This document shows, in pieces, positions 42,597 through 50,859 of a DNA stretch of 64,000 nucleotides (positions are counted from its first letter, which is position 1; each line of letters opens with the position of its first letter). This DNA comes from JBGLNL01 sp046484125. Its GTDB lineage: Bacteria; Chloroflexota; Dehalococcoidia; SZUA-161; SpSt-899. The DNA lies in assembly GCA_046484125.1 (NCBI GenBank), contig JAWOBX010000036.1, positions 1 to 64,000 of the forward strand, read 5' to 3'. The translations under genes and the position numbers were made by a program. The notes beneath the pieces were generated by a model. The model searched no databases and had not been told where the DNA came from. It was given only the letters and a program-made list of their open reading frames with translations.

Positions 42597-43904
42597 ATGG
42601 CGGAGCGTGAACGAATCAATAGAACGCGAGCAGACGAAGGAATCCTTAAAAGGCCGGATTCCGATACGCGGGAAAGTGTACACTCAAAGGACCGATCCCA
42701 GGGTGAATCACGGGGGAACCATCCTGGCTCCATCAGTGACATCGCTTCTCTCCAATCCGCCAGCCCGGTACAGCGTGCCCGGCTTTTACACAACCTCCAG
42801 CGTACTTACGGTAATGCCTATGTTCAACGCCTGTTGAATTCAAGCGGAATTCAGGCTAAACTCACTGTGAGTTCACCGGACGATCAGTATGAGCAGGAAG
42901 CGGATGTGGTTGGAGAGGCGATAGCCGAAGCTGTGGGAAATCAAACTCAACGGCAGGAAGAGGAGGAGGAACTCCAGATGAAGGTTCAGCGGCAGATGCC
43001 AGAGGAAGAGGAGGAAATGCTTCAGGGAAAGGCTGTTGATCCGCGAGTTCCGGAGGTTTCCGATGAAATTGAAGGCCGTATCGATTCAGCCCGAGGCAGT
43101 GGTCAGGTCATGCCGGAGAACGTCCGCGACACAGTTGAATCGCAAATGGGATATGATTTGAGTGGGGTAAGACTGCATACGGATTCCGAGTCAAGTCAGA
43201 TATCGGAGCAGCTCAATGCCCGCGCGTTTACCACCGGAAACGATATCTTCTTTCGCGCCGGGGAATATCAGCCGGAAACCGGGGAAGGGCGCAAGCTCCT
43301 CGGACATGAATTGACCCATGTAGTGCAGCAGGGCGCTGCCACTGCCGCCAGACAGGCGGTAGAGACTGCCGCAGAGGAATCCTCCACCGGGCAAATGGAA
43401 GCCGGGAAAGCCCTCGAGGAAGCCCGAAAAAATGCGTGGATCGCTCCGACGCGGGAGAACATGAGGGGGCTGCTTGCCAACGCAGCGATCTGCCTTGGAT
43501 TGGGGATGGAGGGGGATGTGCAGTCGGCCCTCGATTCGGTTACGGGAAAAGCGGTGGAGACGGTCAAGAATCAAACCGGCCTCTTTGATCTGCCGGCCAG
43601 CTCTCTGAATGTTGCCAATGACATTATCGATAAACTCAAGGAAATACAACCTTCCGAGCAGAATAATATTGAATCGACCGCGCAAATGGTGGGAGATGGG
43701 TTGGGGGGATGGGCGGTGGAACAGATGAGCGGCACTGCGGAAATGCTCAGGCAGGACCCCTCGGATGATGTCGCAAGCCATGTAGTGGAAAAGACGGCGC
43801 TGGTCCTCATGCTCGGCCGGGATTACTCACCGGGGGTTGAGGCGATTCAGAAGTGGGCCATCGAAAAGAACAGAATCAGCGAAGAGGCTGCCGAGGAAGA
43901 GTAG
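42597..43904 (+). CDS. eCIS DUF4157 metalloprotease-like protein
   Basis: About 435 residues from ATG 42597 (AAGGGGGTG upstream; GTG at 42588 is the longer option). Residues ~30-85 hold an eCIS-associated segment ending in LQRTYGNAYVQRLL, and a low-complexity Glu/Gln stretch follows. The DUF4157 domain (about 145-245) contains GYDLSGVRLHTDSE and HELTH (237-241), a gluzincin-type zinc site. The C-terminal ~190 residues are helical and not recognised. DUF4157 proteins are the most common eCIS-linked cargo or processing factor. Confidence 0.88.
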   Translation: MAERERINRTRADEGILKRPDSDTRESVHSKDRSQGESRGNHPGSISDIASLQSASPVQRARLLHNLQRTYGNAYVQRLLNSSGIQAKLTVSSPDDQYEQEADVVGEAIAEAVGNQTQRQEEEEELQMKVQRQMPEEEEEMLQGKAVDPRVPEVSDEIEGRIDSARGSGQVMPENVRDTVESQMGYDLSGVRLHTDSESSQISEQLNARAFTTGNDIFFRAGEYQPETGEGRKLLGHELTHVVQQGAATAARQAVETAAEESSTGQMEAGKALEEARKNAWIAPTRENMRGLLANAAICLGLGMEGDVQSALDSVTGKAVETVKNQTGLFDLPASSLNVANDIIDKLKEIQPSEQNNIESTAQMVGDGLGGWAVEQMSGTAEMLRQDPSDDVASHVVEKTALVLMLGRDYSPGVEAIQKWAIEKNRISEEAAEEE

Positions 43905-43946
43905 CCGGTCTATTGATAAAAGAGTACAGCGGCAAGGATTTATGAG

Positions 43947-44840
43947 ATGGCGGAACCAGAAGCGAAGGCGACCGGGGACGAAAAGGCAAGGGACACACAG
44001 AACGTTGCCCGGCCGGAGTCAGCGGTTGGATTCGAACAGGATTCAGCGGCAGCCGAATCAGCACAATTTGACTGGCTGCTTGGCGCTTCTGCGACGGAGC
44101 CTTCGCTTGAAAGGCATACTACCATCCTGGGAGATCCACGGTTTTCCCAGCGCGGTAATGCCTTCCAGAAAGCTCGTATTATGGAGGGATTGCAACGAAG
44201 GTATGGTAATGCATATGCACAGAGGGTAATCAGTCGCTTTGCCGGCGAGCAAAGTTCTGGCAATCAACAAAAGGCAGCCGGGACAGGCTCCCGGGTCGAT
44301 CAGAAAGGGTTAGAGGCAACCCGCTTCGAAGGCCAATCGGCGACGGTAATGAGAACTACTGACGAGGCTTTGCTGGCACAGGGAGTACGCTACAATGTTC
44401 CTCTTATTCCACAGCCCACTAACGACTCTTGCTGGGCCGGTTCAATGGCCATGATCGAAAGCTATCACCAGGGCACTTATGTAAGCCCCAATGATATTGC
44501 CAATAGTGCCGGTGTTGACCTCAATATGTCTTACGGTTGGGGTGTACTATACGACGCCGCATTATATTTCGGATTCCACCAGTTACCTGCCCAGTCCCTC
44601 CCCCCGGAATCCTGGGCACGTATCTTAGACACCTACGGTCCGTTATGGATAGTCAGGACAGGCGATCCCTCACATGCTATAGTATTGACCGGAATCAAGG
44701 GCAATAACGTTTATGTCAACGATCCCTGGCCTCCACGTCAGGGAACTGTTCGAGTAAGGACTTTTGCCGAATTTGCCGAAAGCTTCGGCGGCGCAGCCGA
44801 AGCAGTCGGCAACAATATGCAGATTCTGTACGGAACATAG
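43947..44840 (+). CDS. Putative eCIS cargo: shared N-terminal module plus papain-like cysteine peptidase
   Basis: 297 residues, AAGGA before the ATG. Residues 1-97 are homologous to the next gene's N-terminus: MAEPEAKATG..., LLGASATEPSLERH, DPRFS and ARIMEGLQRRYGNAYAQR. Residues ~145-297 are a C39/papain-like peptidase with C162 (NDSCWAGSMAM), H243 (PSHAIVLTGI) and D259 (VNDPWPP). A peptidase toxin delivered by the contractile system is the simplest reading; no immunity gene is needed if release is extracellular. A processing protease is the alternative. Confidence 0.72.
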   Translation: MAEPEAKATGDEKARDTQNVARPESAVGFEQDSAAAESAQFDWLLGASATEPSLERHTTILGDPRFSQRGNAFQKARIMEGLQRRYGNAYAQRVISRFAGEQSSGNQQKAAGTGSRVDQKGLEATRFEGQSATVMRTTDEALLAQGVRYNVPLIPQPTNDSCWAGSMAMIESYHQGTYVSPNDIANSAGVDLNMSYGWGVLYDAALYFGFHQLPAQSLPPESWARILDTYGPLWIVRTGDPSHAIVLTGIKGNNVYVNDPWPPRQGTVRVRTFAEFAESFGGAAEAVGNNMQILYGT

Positions 44841-44955
44841 CACACATGCATATTGGAAAATTGATGACTGTATATCGATTATACTGAACACAACCGGACT
44901 GATAGATCACGGGACGTTGGCATACGGCGGACCGTTTCCTATGAATTCATTTAAA

Positions 44956-46233
44956 ATGACTGAGTCAGAAGCAAAGGTAACGCAGAGCGAAAACGTTGAG
45001 GACCGGCAGAGGTGCCACGAGCCGGAGCGGAAAGCGGAGGCCGCGCCCGATTTCGGGACCGCTTCAGCGACGTTCGAGGGATTGCTGGGGGCGTCTGCTG
45101 TTGATCCGCCGGTAGACAGGCATTCCTCGCTACTGGCTGACCCTCGCCTTTCCCACCCGGCAAATGCGGTTCAACGGGCACGGATTGTCAGCCGGATTCA
45201 GGAGTCATACGGAAACGCGTACGTTCAAAGAATCCTGGGGGTTACTCAAAACAGACCGGCCTCGATAGCGCGATCCATGTTACCGACAGGTTCATCAGGG
45301 GAAAGGCTGGTTCTTCAGCGAGATCTCTCAGAAGAAGAAACGTCGGCTCTATCAGAGGAACTTCAAACCCTTTTCGGGACCAGACGACGGGACTACAGTC
45401 GACTTGACGCTATTCTCGTTGAGCGGCCTGCCGCAGATGTTCTTCAAGTTTACCAGAGATATGAAGCAACCTACGGTGAGGGAAGCTTCGTTCGAGGCCT
45501 TGACCGGTTTGTGAGTGGGATACCAGCCAGGGAAGGCCAGAGCCCGGAAGAAGCGCAGGAGGAAAGAGACTCGTACTGGGATAGATACGCAGCCCGGCTC
45601 TACGATGCCGGTGTCGGCGCGATTCAAAGGGAGTTCCACGCAAACCGCCCGGTCCCCGTCAACCCTGCTAACGAGCGGCGCTGGCTAACTCACTGGCGAG
45701 GCGTCTTGGAGCAAAGTAACGAATCCTATGCCCCGCTGGCACTATGGATACTCGCACGCTGGAACCGCATCCAAGGTGTGGAAGAGATCGAACGAAGGGG
45801 ATGGACGCCCCCGCGCAACACGAGCGATTTCCGGGCGAGTTTCGGTGTTCTCTCACAGCATCGGCAAGTCAGAGAGGAGGGAGAGCGCGCGGGAGAGGCC
45901 TACTGGGCAACCATACATGGCAGGTTCCTTGCCGATCTTCAGCAGGTCGCCGAGATGGCACGCAGCTACCACGAGAGCTATATCGCGGCTCACTGGGCTG
46001 CTCAACTTGCCTGGAATCCGTGGGCCACCAACCCACCTATGCGGGAGGAACTCGAACAGGGTATTCTCGACTGGCATTCCATCAACAGCAGGGGCAGTCT
46101 GCCATACAGGGAGATAGCGGGATGGGTTTCGAATTGGATGACAATTCTCAGGCACTGGCGGGCTGGTGACTACATATCCAGTCAGGAGTTGGAGCATGCG
46201 GGCATGGCACAAGCTGCCTCCGCCTCACCGTAA
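44956..46233 (+). CDS. Putative eCIS cargo: shared N-terminal module plus unrecognised helical domain
   Basis: About 425 residues from ATG 44956 (MTESEAKVTQ), chosen because it aligns with the start of the preceding gene; the open frame runs back to 44764 inside that gene. Residues 1-97 match the neighbour's module (LLGASAVDPPVDRH, DPRLS, ARIVSRIQESYGNAYVQRIL). The remaining ~330 residues are helical, rich in Trp, Arg and Glu, with no known family (LYDAGVGAIQREFHANRP, HGRFLADLQQVAEMARSYHESYIAAHWAAQ). Candidate effector of a new type. Confidence 0.6.
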   Translation: MTESEAKVTQSENVEDRQRCHEPERKAEAAPDFGTASATFEGLLGASAVDPPVDRHSSLLADPRLSHPANAVQRARIVSRIQESYGNAYVQRILGVTQNRPASIARSMLPTGSSGERLVLQRDLSEEETSALSEELQTLFGTRRRDYSRLDAILVERPAADVLQVYQRYEATYGEGSFVRGLDRFVSGIPAREGQSPEEAQEERDSYWDRYAARLYDAGVGAIQREFHANRPVPVNPANERRWLTHWRGVLEQSNESYAPLALWILARWNRIQGVEEIERRGWTPPRNTSDFRASFGVLSQHRQVREEGERAGEAYWATIHGRFLADLQQVAEMARSYHESYIAAHWAAQLAWNPWATNPPMREELEQGILDWHSINSRGSLPYREIAGWVSNWMTILRHWRAGDYISSQELEHAGMAQAASASP

Positions 46234-46270
46234 CTGATATAAGTAGGCAGGTTCCTGAAAGGCATGGTTC

Positions 46271-47086
46271 ATGATCAATAATCTTGACGAAACCATCAAA
46301 CAACTGCTGATAAAGAAAGGGCGGCTGGATCCGGCCGAGATAGACATAGTCTTTGACATGCCGGACCGGGAGTGGTCCTCCACCATTTCCAAGCCTACAG
46401 TAAACGTATACCTGTACGATATTCACGAAAACCCGGATAAACGCGACAATGAATGGACCGTAGTGCACCGGAATGGAAAGGCCACCAAAACAAAGACCCC
46501 GAACCGTATCGACCTCTCCTATCTGGTCACCGTATGGACTAACGACACAGCGGATCAGCACAGCCTGCTGAGTCATATACTGGCCACGCTGTTTCGCTAT
46601 CCCGAGATTCCCGAGGATCTGCTTCAGGGCAATCTTGCTGACTCATATTATCCGATCAAAGCCAAGGTGGCTCAACCGGACGGGGTTTTCAGGAATTCCG
46701 CCGATTTCTGGAGCGCGCTGGATAACCAGCTAAAGCCATCGATCAGCTACGTGCTTACCATACCTGTAGACCTGGATATGGCGATCACCGCTCCAGAGGT
46801 TAAGACCAAGGTATTCAAGTTTACCGGCGATGGCGGGCAGGGACCGGAAGAAAGGATAAGCATCTCAGGCCTGGTCCATCGCAAGGGCAAGGCTGAGGAA
46901 GCCCTGACAGGGGTTGCAATCCTTGCCAGGGAAGCCGGGGTAACCGCAACAACAAATGAGGAAGGCAAGTACGCTTTCTCAAATTTGAGTTTCGGCTCAC
47001 ATACACTGGAGGTCACCGCCCCGGGGGAGAAAACAAAAGAGGTACCTATTACCGTACCCGGTGGCAACTATGACATAGAGATATAG
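46271..47086 (+). CDS. DUF4255 tail-terminator/cap protein with extra carboxypeptidase-regulatory-like domain
   Basis: 271 residues. Residues 1-~185 match DUF4255 (LDETIKQLL, PTVNVYLYDI, DLSYLVTVWT, HSLLSHILATLFRYPEIP), the Pvc16/Afp16-type protein that caps the sheath-tube. The last ~75 residues (ISGLVHRKGKAEEALTGVAILAREAG...YAFSNLSFGSHTLEVTAPG) form a carboxypeptidase-regulatory-like beta sandwich, an add-on that could decorate or anchor the particle end. Lies just before the sheath gene. Confidence 0.85.
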   Translation: MINNLDETIKQLLIKKGRLDPAEIDIVFDMPDREWSSTISKPTVNVYLYDIHENPDKRDNEWTVVHRNGKATKTKTPNRIDLSYLVTVWTNDTADQHSLLSHILATLFRYPEIPEDLLQGNLADSYYPIKAKVAQPDGVFRNSADFWSALDNQLKPSISYVLTIPVDLDMAITAPEVKTKVFKFTGDGGQGPEERISISGLVHRKGKAEEALTGVAILAREAGVTATTNEEGKYAFSNLSFGSHTLEVTAPGEKTKEVPITVPGGNYDIEI

Positions 47087-47282
47087 GAACACAATAGCCA
47101 GACCATATGTGTGTTTGATTGAAAATGAAATTCAGAAAACAGGAAAGGGGGAATGAAATGTGAATTCTTTGCGCCCGGGCTTCGTGGAGGATCTCATGCA
47201 TGCCGGATCATGAGACATATCGAGGTCCCAGTGAGTGAAAATCGTGACTCCCGGCGTAAATTCATAGCTTAAGGAGGCAAAT

Positions 47283-48836
47283 ATGTCACCTCAGTATCTT
47301 TCTCCCGGTGTATATGTTGAAGAGGTCGACAAAGGATCAAAGCCCATTGAGGGCGTGGCTACATCCATCGCAGGTTTTGTTGGGTTTGCCGAGAAGGGAC
47401 CCGTTAACTATCCAACGTTTGTCGCCAACTGGAACCAGTTTGTGCAAAACTTCGGGGAGTTTCTGCCCGGCGGGTATCTGGCCCACGCGGTATACGGCTA
47501 TTTCAACAACGGCGGTGGCAGTTGTTATATAACACGGCTGCCCGGTGGCAATGGGGCGGGTGAGACTGAGGCTCCTAAATCACAGGCATCACTGCCCAGT
47601 TCAGCCCAGGCTTCCATCGAAACCCTCTCCGTTACCGCCCTTGAAGAAGGTGAGGCCAGCGTTGAAGTGAGCAAACCCTCCGGTGAAGACGTACCCGAGG
47701 ATCAGTTCAACCTGAAGATAAAGGTGGGTGCAAAAGAGGAGACCTTCGAGAACCTGACGTTCAAGAAGGGCAAAACCGTTCGTAACGTTATCGATGTAAT
47801 CAACAAGGAATCGAAACTGGTCAAAGTGGCGGAGAAGGAGTCCACCCTGAACATTGCGGAAAAGATACCCGCACCTGGAACCTACCCGCTGGCGGCACCG
47901 CCAGCGACGACCACGGCTATTGCCCCTGAATCAATCTCCCCCGATGCCATAGTTGGTGATTCGGGCGAGCGATCGGGAATAAACGGCATGGAACTGGCCG
48001 AGGATGTCACCATGGTGATGTGTCCGGATATCATGGCCCTGTACCAGGCGGGTAAAATCAGCCGGGAGGGCGTCAAGATCGTTCAGACAGCCATGATCGA
48101 CCATTGCAACAATGTTGGAGATCGCGTAGCTATTCTGGATTGCCTGCCGGAATTGAGCCCGCAGGGAGTCAAGGACTGGGTGGTGAATGAGGCGGGGTAT
48201 GACTCATCATATGCGGCCATCTACTATCCATGGATCAAGGTAGCCAATCCGCTGCCCGATAGTGAATCCATATACGTTCCACCGTCAGGACACATAGCCG
48301 GGCTTTATGCCCGTGTTGACGGAACCCGAGGCGTGCACAAGGCACCGGCCAACGAAATTGTTCAGGGGGCCATCGGGCTGGAAGTGGCCATTACCAAGAG
48401 TGAACAGGATCAACTCAATCCCAACAGCATCAATTGCATTCGCGCCTTCCCGGGCAGGGGCATCCGGGTGTGGGGAGGGCGAACACTTTCAAGCGATGCC
48501 TCGTGGCGCTATATCAACGTTCGCAGGCTTTTCAACTTCATAGAGAAATCGATTGAAAACGGGACGCAATGGGTCGTCTTCGAGCCTAATGATGTGGCGT
48601 TGTGGGCCAAGATCAGACGCGATATCGGAGCCTTTCTCCGAAGGGTGTGGATGGAGGGAGCCCTTTTCGGAGCCACACCGGATGAAGCGTTTTTCGTCAA
48701 GTGTGACGAGGAACTCAATCCAGTCGAAGTCCGCGATGCCGGGCAGGTAATAACCGAGATCGGTGTTTGTCCGGTCAAACCGGCCGAATTTGTCATCTTC
48801 CGTATCAGCCAGTGGGCTGGCCCGGGCGGTGAATAA
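47283..48836 (+). CDS. Contractile sheath protein
   Basis: 517 residues, TAAGGAGG before the ATG. The N-terminus YLSPGVYVEEVDKGSKPIEGVATSIAGFVGFAEKGP is the conserved sheath handshake region, and the C-terminal RGIRVWGGRTLSSDASWRYINVRRLFNFIEKSI is the conserved sheath core. A ~150-residue less conserved domain (about 95-240) faces outward in such sheaths. Contraction drives the inner tube out. Only one sheath gene is seen, whereas PVC/Afp particles use two or three. Confidence 0.95.
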   Translation: MSPQYLSPGVYVEEVDKGSKPIEGVATSIAGFVGFAEKGPVNYPTFVANWNQFVQNFGEFLPGGYLAHAVYGYFNNGGGSCYITRLPGGNGAGETEAPKSQASLPSSAQASIETLSVTALEEGEASVEVSKPSGEDVPEDQFNLKIKVGAKEETFENLTFKKGKTVRNVIDVINKESKLVKVAEKESTLNIAEKIPAPGTYPLAAPPATTTAIAPESISPDAIVGDSGERSGINGMELAEDVTMVMCPDIMALYQAGKISREGVKIVQTAMIDHCNNVGDRVAILDCLPELSPQGVKDWVVNEAGYDSSYAAIYYPWIKVANPLPDSESIYVPPSGHIAGLYARVDGTRGVHKAPANEIVQGAIGLEVAITKSEQDQLNPNSINCIRAFPGRGIRVWGGRTLSSDASWRYINVRRLFNFIEKSIENGTQWVVFEPNDVALWAKIRRDIGAFLRRVWMEGALFGATPDEAFFVKCDEELNPVEVRDAGQVITEIGVCPVKPAEFVIFRISQWAGPGGE

Positions 48837-48858
48837 TACGCTTAGGAGGTAAACAGTA

Positions 48859-49311
48859 ATGGCAACATGGAGACCAGGAAAATTCAAAGATTCATTGCAG
48901 GCCTCCTCCTTCGGACTCGAGATTGAAGGGGAATCGGTAGGCACGTTCCGGAAATGTACCGGCATCACAAACAAAAACGAGATTATAACGGAAACAAAGG
49001 TAAAGTCTGGAAAGACCGTCGTCCAGAAACAACCGGGACTGCTCACAGTAGGTGACATCACGCTCGAACGTGGTTATACGGATAACATGGACCTTTATAA
49101 ATGGCGTGAAGAGATCGTCAAGGGCAAGGTCTCATCGAACCGAAAGGATTGCAGTGTCGTGGTATATAATACTCAGGACGAGGAGGTCGCCCGGTTTAAT
49201 ATATTCGACTGCTGGCCGGCTGAGCTCTCAGGCCCGGAACTCGATGCAGGCAGTAACGATGTCGCCATTGAAAAAGTCGTCCTCGCCTGCGAAAGAATAG
49301 AAAGGGATTAG
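48859..49311 (+). CDS. Inner tube protein (Hcp/gp19-like, Pvc1 type)
   Basis: 150 residues, TTAGGAGG before the ATG, 22 nt after the sheath gene. FKDSLQASSFGLEIEGESVGTFRKCTGITNKNEI and WREEIVKGKVSSNRKDCSVVVY are tube-family (gp19) features. Stacks as hexamers inside the sheath. Followed by a repeat-containing 150-bp gap. Confidence 0.93.
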   Translation: MATWRPGKFKDSLQASSFGLEIEGESVGTFRKCTGITNKNEIITETKVKSGKTVVQKQPGLLTVGDITLERGYTDNMDLYKWREEIVKGKVSSNRKDCSVVVYNTQDEEVARFNIFDCWPAELSGPELDAGSNDVAIEKVVLACERIERD

Positions 49312-49331
49312 ATAGAAGATATGTAATTCGG

Positions 49332-49440
49332 TTAAGGAACCTCTGAACAAGTGGTGAGTTCAGGGGCGTGCGGGTATCCCCCGGCCTCAAGATTCCGCCG
49401 GGAGTGGGGGTAAACGGGGGATAGGGCTTTCCTGAAACCG
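49332..49440 (+). repeat. Dispersed TTAAGGAACCTCTG repeat between eCIS genes
   Basis: TTAAGGAACCTCTGAACAAG followed by TGGTGAGTTCAGGGG and a GC-rich TATCCCCCGG segment. Related copies at 30962 and 29925 (minus), 55597, 34293 and a fragment at 19801 (minus). Confidence 0.6.
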
Positions 49441-49461
49441 GCTTGAACAGGAATTTGGATT

Positions 49462-49827
49462 ATGACTTTACAGACCGAGTTTGCTTTTACCCTGCCTAAA
49501 GGATACGTAGATAAAGAAGGTAACCTTCATAAAGAAGGCGTTATGCGGCTGGCCACGGCGGCGGATGAGATCAAACCCATGAAAGACATGCGGGTGAGAT
49601 CCAACCAGGCCTACCTGGTGATTGTTTTGCTTTCCAGGGTCATTACCAGGCTTGGAACCATCACGGAGGTAAACCCCGGTATTATAGAGGGACTGTTCTC
49701 AGCCGATCTGGCTTATTTACAGGAGTTCTATCGTCAGATCAATGAGGAAGGCACCACAAACCGCACCGTGACCTGCCCGGAATGCGAGCATAGCTTTGAG
49801 GTGGATATCAGCAACCCGGGGGGATAA
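49462..49827 (+). CDS. eCIS tail-assembly chaperone-like protein (frame 0 product)
   Basis: 121 residues with a GGATT-weak site and ATG. LPKGYVDKEGNLHKEGVMRLATAADEI is the conserved N-terminal signature of the T4-like/eCIS tail-assembly protein family, and VTCPECEHSFEVDI near the end is a partial zinc-knuckle. Its stop at 49825-49827 follows a perfect slippery heptamer, so a fraction of ribosomes should read on in the -1 frame to make a 181-residue fusion ending at 50006, as with the gpG/gpGT chaperones of tailed phages. Function: assembly or length control of the tube, by analogy. Confidence 0.85.
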   Translation: MTLQTEFAFTLPKGYVDKEGNLHKEGVMRLATAADEIKPMKDMRVRSNQAYLVIVLLSRVITRLGTITEVNPGIIEGLFSADLAYLQEFYRQINEEGTTNRTVTCPECEHSFEVDISNPGG

Positions 49828-49866
49828 AGGGCTACCCCCTCGAAGAAATGTTCGAGGAGGTAGCCT
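49818..49866 (+). promoter_or_regulatory. Programmed -1 ribosomal frameshift signal
   Basis: GGGGGGA (49818-49824) is a canonical X-XXY-YYZ heptamer in frame 0 (G GGG GGA), directly before TAA. After a 5-nt spacer comes a hairpin: GGCTACC (49830-49836) with GGTAGCC (49859-49865) and inside it CCTCGAA (49838-49844) with TTCGAGG (49851-49857), one C-A mismatch between them and a 6-nt loop. Site, spacing and stem all fit a -1 frameshift. Confidence 0.85.
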
Positions 49867-50006
49867 ACATCGCTTATTATCTCCACTGGCCGCTGGATGA
49901 CATCCTGGAAATGGAGCACGATGATCGTCGCGAATGGGTCGAGAAAATCGCCGAGATCAACCAGAGATTGAATGAAGGGGAAGGGGGGATAGGGGATTTT
50001 CGATGA
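49824..50006 (+). CDS. -1 frame extension of the tail-assembly chaperone (short eCIS family, DUF6760-like)
   Basis: 60 residues read from 49824 in the -1 frame (IKGYPLEEMFEEVAYIAYY..., HWPLDDILEMEHDDRREWVEKIAEIN). This matches the short eCIS/T4-like family that begins with YPL and contains EVA-x-IAY-x-x-HW and an H-x-x-R-x-x-W segment (I believe DUF6760). The frame has no ATG, GTG or TTG before the conserved part; the first ATG (49848) would cut off GYPLEE and has no ribosome site. It is therefore best explained as the C-terminal half of a frameshift fusion. Confidence 0.8.
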   Translation: MKGYPLEEMFEEVAYIAYYLHWPLDDILEMEHDDRREWVEKIAEINQRLNEGEGGIGDFR

Positions 50007-50037
50007 TGGCAGGGCAAGCTTCTGAAATGGGGGCCAT

Positions 50038-50331
50038 TTGGAAGGCAATTTGAGGGATATTCGTATACACGATAGTTCCCAGACGGGTGCGCTCAACCGC
50101 CGGCTTGGCGGGGAGGTGCGTGAATTGGGCCGAAAGCCCGTACGATTGCCACTAGCCGCGAGGGGAGATGGTCATGATCCTCAGGTGAAACCAGCGATAA
50201 TGAAGGTCGAAGAGTCCGCACCAGCGGAAAACCCGGCGTCGGCAAGGCAGGCGGATCCGGAGATAATAGCGGATATGGTATATCGCTTGATGAAGAAAGA
50301 CCTGGTGCTGGAACGAGAGCGGCGGCGCTAG
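50038..50331 (+). CDS. Small eCIS protein with VYxLMKKDLxLERER tail
   Basis: 97 residues, TTG start behind a G-rich stretch, 31 nt after the frameshift product. The N-terminal half is basic and probably disordered. The last ~25 residues, PEIIADMVYRLMKKDLVLER followed by ERRR, closely resemble the C-terminus of the 729-residue protein encoded at 50860. No known family otherwise. A very short frame (50003-50053) also starts in the overlap but is probably not a gene. Confidence 0.6.
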   Translation: MEGNLRDIRIHDSSQTGALNRRLGGEVRELGRKPVRLPLAARGDGHDPQVKPAIMKVEESAPAENPASARQADPEIIADMVYRLMKKDLVLERERRR

Positions 50332-50417
50332 TGAACCTTTGAAGGGGTTATGACCAGGGGAGTGTACTCCGGGTTTCAATCCGCCGCTCTTTTCCTGTGC
50401 CGGCCGGGAGAAGAACA

Positions 50418-50855
50418 ATGACAAAGACAGGCAAACGATTCGACGGGCTTGCCACCGCCAAGTTTGGCGTTGAAATGGGGAATATAGTAGCGGCCGAGTT
50501 CACCGAGGTCTCGGGGCTGGAAGTGGAGCTGGAAATACTCGAATACCAGGAAGGCGGGAACAACCTTTTCAGCCACAAGCTGCCCGGCAGGGTAAAGTTC
50601 CCCAACGTTACCCTCAAGAGCGGGGTGACCGAAAGTAACGAGCTCTGGGAATGGTTCGTGAAGGGCACTTATGGTAAAATCGAACGCCAGAATATTTCGA
50701 TAGTTCTTTATGACCAGACAAACACTGAGGTAAGGCGCTGGAACCTGGCGAACGCATACCCGATAAAATGGACCGGCCCCTCATTTAAGGCAAGCGAAAA
50801 TACGATTTCTATAGAAACCCTCGAATTTGCTCACGAAGGCATAGTCCCGCAGTAG
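50418..50855 (+). CDS. Second tube/tube-initiator protein (gp19-like, Pvc5 type)
   Basis: 145 residues from ATG 50418, which has GGGAGAAG at good spacing; a GTG at 50397 is possible. AKFGVEMGNIVAAEFTEVSGLEVELEILEYQEGGNN and KGTYGKIERQNISIVLYD are gp19-family features. In known eCIS a second tube paralogue sits at the tube-baseplate junction. Confidence 0.92.
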   Translation: MTKTGKRFDGLATAKFGVEMGNIVAAEFTEVSGLEVELEILEYQEGGNNLFSHKLPGRVKFPNVTLKSGVTESNELWEWFVKGTYGKIERQNISIVLYDQTNTEVRRWNLANAYPIKWTGPSFKASENTISIETLEFAHEGIVPQ

Positions 50856-50859
50856 TGAG

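Noticed and set aside
44764..44955. Extended start of the second cargo-like gene
   Set aside because: It overlaps the 3' end of the preceding gene; the start at 44956 aligns with the homologous neighbour.
50003..50053. 16-codon frame starting in the frameshift extension stop
   Set aside because: Too short and no family; probably chance overlap.
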